Positions 37,896-49,200 of a DNA stretch of 64,000 nt are shown in pieces (positions within the stretch are counted from its first letter, which is position 1; each line of letters starts with the position of its first letter). The notes below the pieces were generated by a model that saw nothing but the letters and a program-made list of their open reading frames with translations, ran no database searches and was not told where the DNA came from. Source of the DNA: Gigantopelta aegis. Taxonomy: Eukaryota > Mollusca > Gastropoda > Neomphalida > Peltospiridae. A program made the translations under genes and the position numbers. The DNA lies in assembly GCF_016097555.1 (NCBI RefSeq), contig NC_054708.1, positions 1,678,382-1,742,381 on the forward strand, in the 5' to 3' direction.

Positions 37896-38880
37896 AATTT
37901 TATACAAAGTCAGTTTATTTTATTGTCGGTTTGATGATATAGTTTTCACTTTGTTACAAAACTTACTTTTAAAACGATGCATAATACACATACAACATTT
38001 AATTTGTTTGGTTTTCGTTGTTGTTGTTGTTGTTATTGTTGGGGATAGAGTTGGGGATGTTTTTTGTTGTTTGTTTTGTTAGGGTTTTTACCGTTAACTT
38101 GTCCGTTATGACCGCGATAGATTTTCTTCTTGAGATAATCCCATGTAGAATAGTCCACAGGGTCGCAGTTGGGGGACTTCAGAAGGAGATATTTTAATAT
38201 TTTGGAGGACAAAAGATAACTTAATAATATAAGTGTATTTCAACCTTAAGGAAAACCCCAGCACTTTGTGCTATAAGAAAATGGTGTGTCAATCAGCCAT
38301 CATATTTAGTACATACAGTAGATACTGGGTGGGTTTTCAGTGGTATAGTTTTTTATACATTAAATGTCTTATCATGCACCGTTTTCAAAGAAGGTAATGT
38401 AACAAACTGACAATTTTATCATCAGTCGACAAAATAATAAATAAACGTTTCTGTGTGCACATTTTCAATGTTCTTGTTTCCATACGTTGTCCGCTATCCA
38501 ACTTCAAAAGTGGGCCTTTTGTACGAATCATCTGATATAACATACACTAATACAAACGTTATTATAATATATATTGTTACACAAGCATAGTGACTAAGTG
38601 TCAATATGTATGGAACAATAAAAACGGTTTTATTCGCGGGTCGAGTGAGGGAAATAACATTATCAACAGAGACTGGAGATTTAGAACAACAGGCATGTCC
38701 GTCGGTAGGTCTACCCCGCGCCTGTGCATCGAACCGTGCAGTTTATTGCTTTTATACGATCACCTAATCCAGCACAAATCTGGTATTTTGATATAGTCTA
38801 TCTCATTGCTATTCTCATTTACATATTATTCATATACACGTGTGATCATTGTTAAAACTCATTTAACATTTCTACCAGTA
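37896..38880. other. non-repetitive stretch, nothing recognised
   Basis: AT-rich sequence with a short GTT run near 38020. No exon, RNA gene or transposon end could be supported. Confidence 0.5.
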
Positions 38881-41345
38881 ATGTTTGAGGTTGTTGTGTT
38901 ACGTTACTCAGTAATGTTGGAGGTGTGATGTTACGTCACTCAGTATGTTAGAGGTGGTGATGTTACGCCACTCAGTTATGTTGGAGGTGGCGGTGTTACG
39001 CCACTCAGTTATGTTGGAGGTGGCGGTGTTACGTCACGCAGTATTGTTGGATGTTATTACGTCATTCAGTAATGTTGGAGGTGACGATGTTAGTCACTCA
39101 GTAATGTTGGAGGTAGTTATGTTACGGTACTCAGTAATGTTGGAGGTGGTGGTGTTAGGTCATTCAGTAATGTTGGAGGTGGTGATGTTACGGTACTCAG
39201 TAATGTTGGAGGTGGCGGTGTTAGGTCATTCAATAATGTTGGAGGTGGTGATGTTACGGTACTCAGTAATGTTGGAGGTAGTGATGTTACGGCACTCGTG
39301 TTAGGTCACTCAATAATGTTGGAGGTGGTGATGTTACGGTACTCAGTAATGTTGGAGGTAGTGATGTTAAGGCACTCAGTAATGTTGGAGGTGGTGGTGT
39401 TAGGTCACTCAATAATTTTGGAGGTGGTGATGTTACGGTACTCAGTAATGTTGGAGGTGGTGGTGTTAGGTCATTCAATAATGTTGGAGGTGGTGATGTT
39501 ACGGTACTCAGTAATGTTGGAGGTAGTGATGTTACGGCACTCGTGTTAGGTCACTCAGTAATGTTGGAGGTGGTGATGTTACGGTACTCAGTAATGTTGG
39601 AGGTAGTGATGTTAAGGCACTCAGTAATGTTGGAGGTGGTGGTGTTAGGTCACTCAATAATGTTGGAGGTGGTGATGTTACGGTACTCAGTAATGTTGGA
39701 GGTGGTGATGTTACGGTACTCAGTAATGTTGGAGGTGGTGGTGTTAGTCACTCAGTAATGCTGGAGGTGGTCATGTTACGTCACTCAATAATGCTGGAGG
39801 TGGTGGTGTTACGTCACTCAATAATGCTGGAGGTGGTGATGTTACGTCACTCAGTAATGTTGGAAGTGGTGGTGTTAGTCACTCAATAATGTTGGAGGTG
39901 GTGGTGTTAGTCACTCAATAATGCTGGAGGTGGTGATGTTACGTCACTCAGTAATGTTGGAAGTGGTGGTGTTAGTCACTCAGTAATGTTGGAAGTGGTG
40001 GTGTTAGTCACTCAATAATGCTGGAGGTGGTGGTGTTAGTCACTCAATAATGCTGGAGGTGGTGGTGTTAGTCACTCAGTAATGTTGGAAGTGGTGGTGT
40101 TAGTCACTCAATAATGCTGGAGGTGGTGGTGTTAGTCACTCAATAATGCTGGAGGTGGTGATGTTACGTCACTCAGTAATGTTGGAAGTGGTGGTGTTAC
40201 GTCACTCAATTCTGGAGGTGGTGATGTTACGGTACTCAGTAATGTTGGAGGTGGTGATGTTGAAACGGTACTCAGTAATGTTGGAGGTGGTGGTGTTAGT
40301 CACTCAATAATGCTGGAGGTGGTGGTGTTACGTCACTCAATAATGCTGGAGGTGGTGGTGTTACGTCACTCAATAATGCTGGAGGTGGTCATGTTACGTC
40401 ACTCAATAATGTTGGAGGTGATGGTGTTAGTCACTCAGTAATGCTGGAGGTGGTGATGTTACGTCACTCAGTAATGTTGGAAGTGGTGGTGTTACCTCAC
40501 TCAATAATGTTGGAGGTTGTTACGTCGCTCAGTATTGGAGGTTGTTACGTCGCTCAGTATTGGAGGTTGGTACATCACTCAGTAATGTTGGAGGTTCTTA
40601 CGTCACTCAGTATTGGTGGTGTTACTTACGTCACTCAGCAATGTTGGACGTTGTTACGTCACTCGGTATTGGTGGTGTTACGTCACTCAGTATTGTTGGT
40701 GTTACGTCACTCAGTATTGGTGGTGTTACGTCACTCAGTATTGGTGGTGTTACGTCTCTCAGTACTGGTGGTGTTACATCACTCAGTAATGTTGGAGGCT
40801 GTTACATCACTCAGTATTGGTGGGTTTACGTCACTCTGTATTGGTGGTTGTTGTTACGTCACTTAGTAATGTTGGAGGTTGTTACGTCACTCAGTAATGT
40901 TGGATGTTGTTACGTCACTCGGTATTGGTGGTGTTACGTCACTCAGTATTGTTGGTGTTACGTCACTCAGTATTGGTGGTGTTATGTCACTCAGTATTGG
41001 TGGTGTTACGTCTCTCAGTACTGGTGGTGTTACATCACTCAGTAATGTTGGAGGCTGTTACATCACTCAGTATTGGTGGGTTTACGTCACTCTGTATTGG
41101 TGGTGTTACGTCACTCAGTATTGGTGGTGTGACGTCACTCAGTAATGTTGGAGATTGTTACGTCACTCAGTAATGTTGGAGATTGTTACGTCACTCAGTA
41201 TTAGTGGTGTTACGTCACTCAGTATTGGTGTTACGTCACTCAGTATTGGTGGTGTTACGTCACTCAGTAATGTTGGAGATTGTTACGTTACTCAGTATTG
41301 GTGGTTTTACGTCACTCAGTATTGGTGGTGTTACTTCGCTAGTTG
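38881..41345. repeat. 33-bp / 24-27-bp minisatellite
   Basis: The first part (to about 40500) has units of about 33 bp, core CTCAGTAATGTTGGAGGTGG then TGATGTTACG. The second part shortens to 24-27 bp units with core ACTCAGTATTGGTGGTGTTA. It lies about 290 bp beyond the stop codon of the Ly6/ShK gene, so it is just downstream of that gene. Open frames in it are repeat artefacts. Confidence 0.92.
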
Positions 41346-41635
41346 GATAGGCCTACTACTAATAATATAAGACATTCATGTAGTTAAGCTGTAGGCCTAC
41401 GTATAATAAATATACGCGTTGTCGTCTTATTCTTTACTTGATACAAAATAATAATAAATAATAATAATAATAATTTTAAAATAAATTTCTTAAATATTTT
41501 TTAAAACCCAACAAAAACAACAAACAAAGAAACATGTTGAATACGTACGTACTCACTTGAAGACTAATACTCTAAACCATTATCCGAAAACCAAACAACA
41601 TTAGTTTAAATTTGTAGTTTTTATTTCTGTCATGT

Positions 41636-41811
41636 TTAAGGACACAGTTTACACATGCGCGGACAGTGGAGCATGGCGAGCTCGTGGTCTCGGCAGATGT
41701 CGGGGAATTCCGTACAGTGAAACTCGTCCGAGTCCACACAACTCGTCGACGGCGTGTTCGATATTGGTGGCGTCACAGAGGAATGAGTCGTTGACGTCGT
41801 GCTTTGTTCAC
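41636..41811 (-). CDS. Ly6/ShK gene exon 9: linker, second ShK domain and stop
   Basis: Acceptor TGTTTAG. A Thr/Ser-rich linker leads into the second ShK domain (cysteines at 278, 286, 293, 303, 307 and 310) ending CPRMCKLCP and TAA. The AATAAA at 41625-41620 would give a very short 3' UTR. Confidence 0.88.
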
Positions 41812-44800
41812 CTAAACAACAATGATTAGGCCTATAGTATTTTAACAACTATTAGATCATATCGGTGTGTCTCGGCGTGTTATATAGTAGGCTAATATAA
41901 ACAGTAATTAAAATGTGTTAACGAAAGGAGAAATTTTCTTTTTAGAAGAACAGTTTCAAAGCACATCTTAGCCAATTACCGAAGCAGAGTCAGCGGCAAC
42001 ATTTTGACAATGTCGTGACTGTTACCAGGAACGATTGTCTTGTTATTTGTATATAACCGGGCAACACCCCGGGATACCATACCAATAAGTGATCGCAACG
42101 CTACGACAGTCGTAAGTAGCTATTGTCGTGATCGTAGCTACCTGCGACGGTCGTAGCGTTCGCTTCGTGAAACAGTGTCACACGAGTGTAAACGATAATA
42201 TATTGACCAATATTTTTAAATGTTGAACATTTTTTTATTTCTAAACATGTTTCCTTTTCTTTTGATGTCAAGTCAAACTGGAATTATTGATAATAAATGA
42301 GATACAAATCATTCGCCAATTTTCTTGAAAGATTATAGATAAATATTAATACATGTATTATCAAATAGTAGTGATTTAGTATCTTACTATTGGTGGCAAT
42401 GCGAAGAAATGCCTTTGTAGTCCTGTTTTAGGAGATCTTTGAATGGTTGTTTACCGACACCTTGTCACAAACAAACAAAAACGATTATGGCTGTAAAACC
42501 AAGGTACATACACGGGGTAATTATAGTGCTGTGAAAAATGAAACTAAAACATTTTTTGCAAAATTATCATAAAGTATCCTTTTAAGTATGTACAATCGAT
42601 GGATGAAAATAATTTTATATGTTATAGGCCAAGTAGAATGAATTCAATGTTAATTAAAGGGACATTCCTGAGTTTGCTGCAATTTTTAAGATGTTATCGA
42701 CTGACAGAAACTTTTTAACGATTGTAATTACATATCAAATATGTTTTTCTGTGTACAATATTAGTGGCTGTATATTAAACGTGTTTCTGATCGTTCTAAT
42801 ATGTGTACTAGGTTAAATTTAAGTTTATTTCCTAATTTATTTATTTTTATTCGTACGTATGAAATTATTTGAAGACAAAATCGCGTTCGGGTTTCTTACA
42901 AATATTAAGACGACCAGAAACACATTGAATATACAGACACTGATATTCTAAACAAGAAAATATATTTAATATGTAAATTTAATCGTAGAAATATTTTATT
43001 AGTCGGAAACATCTTACAATGCATCAAACTTAGGAATGTCTCTTTTAGTAACGTAGACTATTTTAGTAGTTTGTTTTGTCCCAATCTAATGGTTTTGTCC
43101 TGTCAGGGATTTCCTCGAGAGTGGCTGTCCTCATATACACGAGGCCACTAGATGGGGATTTATGAAACCAACCACTATTTTGCCCATTCGACTCTGCATT
43201 GTGCGAAAAAGCGGTGCTGATCGTATATATTACGGTTTTGTCTTTCAAATTTACGCGCATTAGTCGCTGGAAGTGAATGCAATACGACGTTTGGAAATAA
43301 CTCTGCCTATACCTGGACACATGTTGCACGTGCGTTCACAGAACGCCATGGCTGCTAGTGGATCGGCACACGAGTCGTTTTTAATGGAACACGGGTGGAA
43401 GGCCGCGTCGGTGCAACCCTCGGGGTGGGGGGTGATGCCGGGTGAACTAGTTGTAGGCGGTGTAGCTATTAAAATAAAAACTTTAAAATAAAACGAATTC
43501 AACTGCGGACATTTTAAGTTCCGTTTAATGTGTAAGTGTTAATCAGATTCCACTTTTCCCTGAACATTAAGAAAAAGGCTCCTTTTTTTCTCTGTTTTGT
43601 TGTTGTTGTTGTTTTTTTGTTTGTTTGTTTGTTGTTGTTGATTTTTTTTGTCTAACTAAAAAGACTGTATGGTCGTTTCTTACTGCCCCATCGTTGTTTT
43701 AGACCAGATACGGCCTTAACCATGTTAACGTTTGCTTTTCTTAATAGCTTTAATGTATATAATACAAATGATAAATAAATCCATTTGAAAAGGTACAATA
43801 TACGTGGACTCCACTGTTTAAAAGCTGGCAGTGTATTGTAAAATCATATTGTTTTGACAAGGACCTTTCAGAGATTTGTTCATGTATATCAGTCTTACTT
43901 GATGTTGATGCCGATAATGATTCTGATGAGGAGGATGTTGATTACGATATCGGTGATAATAACTATGAACACGATGGTGTCGGGTATAAGGTATATTTCA
44001 CGGTGTAATACTGTTATTTATAGCCATAATATGATGATGATTATTAAATTAATAACATGTACATGTACTCATCAGGACTCCATAGGCCTGGCGTATGCAC
44101 GTTCCGTCTTTGCAACAAATGGTGCATCCGGCGGTTTGACCTTGGAAACACGCAGGGAAGTTCGGGTGGGTGTGCTGGTGGAGCTTGCACTTTTAGAGAG
44201 AAGAATGCATTTTAGTTACAATAGAAGACAGGTACTCGTTTAAGTACAAGTGAACAAGTCATTTATATATTGAAGTTACGTTAGGTGTGCGCTTAAGAGA
44301 TTTACACACTTGTCTTGGATGAAATAGGCAGGCCATTTACATATTGAAGATACAATAGGTGTGTGCTCAAGAGATTCATAATTTAGTTTAATTGAAGTGG
44401 GCAAGCCATTTACATATTGAAGTTGTAGTAGGTATGCGCTCAAGAGATTTACACACAAAGCTTGGCTGAACTGCGCAAGCGATTTACATATTGAAGTTAC
44501 AGAAGATTTATACACTTAACTCAGCTTACAGTGGGGAAACCATTTAAATAATTTACATTACTGTGGAACCAGTTTCTTTGGAATAGCACACATCTCCCTG
44601 CGATCAACTGTAAAACCGTCCTTGTGCTCCTACTTGAATATTTCAGAGTGTAGATGTCGACGGATAGGTATTTATATACTTGCTACAGCGACCAGCATAT
44701 GGCGAATAGGCTATAGGCGAAAATCATCATGTTAAATACTCCACACGTATCAAGTGTATTATTCACAACAATGACATTATTATAATGTTCACATTGTTTG

Positions 44801-46208
44801 TAATTATGAAAATACGGACAATGCAAAACAGGTGAGGTGGAGGGCGAATTTTTTAGGAAGGTGAAGTCATGATTTCGCAGAAAATACATTAAGAAGAAGA
44901 CCTGACATGCACTAGAGAAAAGTTAGGTTTTTTTGTATGTGACTGCACATGATGGGAACGAAGTATACCGTGTGACTTGATTTACATTTTCCTGAATACA
45001 GTCCGCCCTGCTTGTCAATCTCACAAGTCTGAAAAAAAGTAATTTAATATTTATTACAACAGATCTATAGTTTTAACTTGCAGATTTAGACGTTTATGTG
45101 TATCCTGCTGTGCAGTAAAGAAATTGAAAAGAAACTTCACAAAAGATGTCAAAGCAATTTATTGAGAAAAGCGAAGTAAGATATCTTCTGCTGATTAACT
45201 TTTAATCACAATTATAAATATACAAACGTACAAATAAATCAACGTGAATGGTTTTAAACATGAGCTTACAGATTTTCAACTATGTAATTACCAATATTGA
45301 TATATTCATTCATTCATTCATTCGCTTACTTATTTGTTCACTCACTCATTCATTCACTCATTCATTCATTTATTCCCACTGTCCTGGACAGACAGCCCTC
45401 TATAGCTGAGGTGTGTACCCAGAACAGCGTACTTGAACCTTAATTGGATATAAACACGAAAATAAGTTGAAATGAAATAAAATTGATCCCCCTCACTCAT
45501 TAATTAATTAATTTATCCATTCATCGATCCATGCATTAATTAATTATTCAGTCAGTCAGTCTGTCTGTCAGTCAGTCAGTTATATATGCTATAAAATATA
45601 AAGTAGGCCTACATCATGGGATACGTCACACGGTAGAATGTTGTTCATGCAGTCACGTGGGTCTGACGTCATGGCGCATGTGGGGCAGTGCAGCACGGTG
45701 GGAATAGCGTCAAATCCTGCAACAGAACGTTAATGGCGTCTGGTTTATCAAACACGACAAACATAATATGTAGCTGGTCTATAATAAAATATTTAAACGT
45801 CTATCCATTAGTAAATATATCTGTTGTAGAGCAGACAAATAAATCTAGCAAAGTATAATATATTTCTGGTGTACATAATATTCAGAAGGAATGCTTATTA
45901 ATTATTTATTTTTAGGAGGGGTTGTTGGGGGTGTGTGTGGGGGGTGGGGGTGGGGGAGGGCAGAGAGTGCGTATATATGTGCGTGATAGTGCGTGTATGT
46001 GTGCGTGCACGCGCGCGTGTTTACACACATTTTGGTAATTCTGACATAATCTTAAAGAAAACGCCGCTATACTTTTTCATTTCAGATTTCAGACCAGTTT
46101 TTACATGCCTATGTCCACTAGGGTTCAGGCATGTCCCCCCTCCCTGGTCTTATCCGATTCGGACTTTTTCATTAGTAGCAAGGGATATTTAATATTTAGA
46201 AGGAATGC

Positions 46209-46246
<38 letters not shown>

Positions 46247-49200
46247 TTATAATTTTTGTGTACACGCATTTAATTCTAACATATATAATCTTAGAGAGAA
46301 AACCCGCTATATTTTTCCATTAGCAGAAAGGGATATTTTATATGCATCATCCCACAGACAAGATAATACACACTGGTCACGGCCTTTGATATTCCAGTCG
46401 TGGTGCGCTGGCTAGAACGAGACGGGGGTCGATCCTAGACCGACCGGGCATCAAGTGAGCTCTTTACCACTGGGCTACATTGAATAACATGAAGGAATCG
46501 TCCAGTGACGTGACGTACCGCGCTGCACGGCGTTCAGCATGTCGTCACAGTCGGGTCCGGAGCAGCAGGACGTACACTCGTCGTGTGGTCGGAAGGCCAC
46601 CCCACCCGTGCAATTCACCGACCAGCCGATCAGGTCATTGATAGGACACAACTGCAGATAACAACAGATCATAAAAGACAAGAAAAACAGAATGCTTACC
46701 CTTTATCAACCAACCTCAAACAACAATGGCCAAGTTCAGATTTATTTTCCTTTTTCTTTTCTTTTTTTCATTTTCCTTATTTTTGTCTATATGCAAATAT
46801 CTTTAACTTTATAAATTTGCATTAATATATTTAACTTTATTAATTTGCATCAATATCTTTACCTCTGTACATTTGCATTACTATCTTTAATTTTGTAAAT
46901 TTGTATTAATGTGTTATCTTTGTAAAATTGTGTTAATATTTTTAACTTTGTAAATTTGCATTAATATATTTAACTTTATTAATTTGCATCAATATCTTTA
47001 CCTTTGTACATTTGCATTACTATCTTTAATTTTGTAAATTTGTATTAATGTGTTATCTTTGTAAAATTGTGTTAATATTTTTAACTTTGTAAATTTCTGT
47101 TAATATCTTTAACTGTGTAATTTTGCATGACTATTTTTAACTTTTTATATTTGCACAGATATATTTAACTTTGTAAATTTGCACCAATATCTTTAACTGT
47201 GTACATTTGCACCGATATCTTTAACTGTGTACATTTGTTTCGATATCTTTAACTGTGTACATTTGCACTGATATCTTTAACTGTGTACATTTGCTTCGAT
47301 ATCTTTAACTGTGTACATTTGCACCAATATCTTTAACTGTGTACATTTGCACCGATATCTTTAACTGTGTACATTTGCACAGATATATTTAACTTTGTAA
47401 ATTTCTGTCAATATCTTTAACTTTGTAAAGTGGAGTCGGTACCTTTAAGGATAGTCGAAACTGAACGGATATTAAAATTAACAAATATTAAAGAAATACG
47501 TTTCTTAAGTCTGTAAAACTGAACAAATATAACAAATATGAAATATACACGTTTTTTAAAATCTGTGAAACTGAAATGTATTAGAAAAATAAGTTAGTAA
47601 GCTCACCAAAGAAGTCGAACATGTCACTGAAAATTTCCACTCTTCAAGGTTTCCAACACAAACCTAAATAAGAGTGGTTTAATGTTATGTTAGTCAGTGG
47701 TATTTCCAGTCGGCATGGGGTGTGTTGGGGGTGAGGTTTTCTGGAAATGTAAACCCTTGTTGGGTGCTACAAGTTCTACAAGTGTCATAATATTAAAACC
47801 TAGTGTGTACCAGCCTTTAATCTGATGGCTTATCCGCTACACCACCAAGGGTGTATGATTCGACTATCGTTCCTCACCATTAGTTATAAACATGTAACCT
47901 ACAGTGATGAAATTACTCGGTATGATAACTTATTCATTCATTAACTGAAATTTATTTTCATGCTTATATCTAATTATGGTCCAAGAACGCTGCCCTGGAC
48001 TGTGTATTGGTGGTCAGTAGTGAGATAAGTCAGTGCTGCAGCCTTACTCCTCCGCATTGTCTTTAAATTCGCTCTGGGTGGGACACACCTCCCTTAAGGC
48101 CAAGGCTTAACAAGTACTCCACCAATGCCGATAATCATCAGGTCTGAAATAGGCAAAAAGGTGGCATATCCCTAACTGTTTGTATGGTATACTAGTATGC
48201 AATATTAATTATCATGGTTGCTTTGTAACAATTTATGATTTTACAAAGGTGAAAATTGGAAAGAGCAAAAACACACATACATCTGTATTAACAATGCCTG
48301 CATAATATTGTTGTTTATGTTTGATTGTTTGCTTGTTTTTTGTTTGTTTTGGGGGGTTTTGTTGTTGTTTTGTTTTGTTTTTGTTTTTTTGTAGCAATTT
48401 CTTTTTAGCAATTTTAATATCTTACATCCTCTCCGGCATCACAAATCTGTGATTTCTGGGAACAGATGGTGACGTCATTAACCTTCCAACACGAGGGACA
48501 TTTCAAGGCGGACACTGAAAGCAAAAATCAAGTGGTACTCTCTCTGTTATATCAGCGATTCCTAGCTCGGTGTTGATCATTGTGTTATTAAGATAAAATC
48601 ATTCAGTCTTGTTTTTATTTCGAGTCATATGCAACACGATCCTGTTAAAGCCCAAAATGTTGAGTTTGTGTGATTTTTCGTAGCCAAGCCAAGAAAGGTT
48701 TTTGTTGTTTGTTTGCACCCCCCCCCCCCCACCCCCCACCCCACCCCACCCCCCAGCAACTTACTGCATGTAGTTTGTTCTTACACTTTGGATGTGAAGC
48801 TGGTGCATGACAATCAATAAGGAGTCTGTAATTGTCATCAATCACGATGCGCGTAACCTGAAGCTTGATAATAAACCTCATAATGAAGACAGCAGACATA
48901 TGCTGAGGTCATCTTTGAAGTGAGATCTATCTGAAGCCAATAATCCTCGGAAAAACCCTTTCCATAACGAAGAAGCTGGCTGGTACTAAGTGGGGTGCTG
49001 ACTACATCCTAAAGAAGGTTTACCAAGATGTCAGACCGTTTAATTATCTCCAGCAGCAAAATCCCATCATAAGAATTTTAACAGAATTCAACTGGCATCT
49101 TACACCTCAGCAAACGATGGGACTCCCAACTCCATGGTGTTAGCCAGTAAGTTGATATCAGTGCTGCAATATCCAATGAACAAGAGGATAACAAACCTTC

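Noticed and set aside
39287-39478. Proline-rich frame on the minus strand
   Set aside because: A shadow of the 33-bp minisatellite.
48645-48899. 84-codon minus-strand frame with a glycine run
   Set aside because: The run comes from a poly-C tract. It lies in intron 1 of the Ly6/ShK gene and has no domain or splice support.
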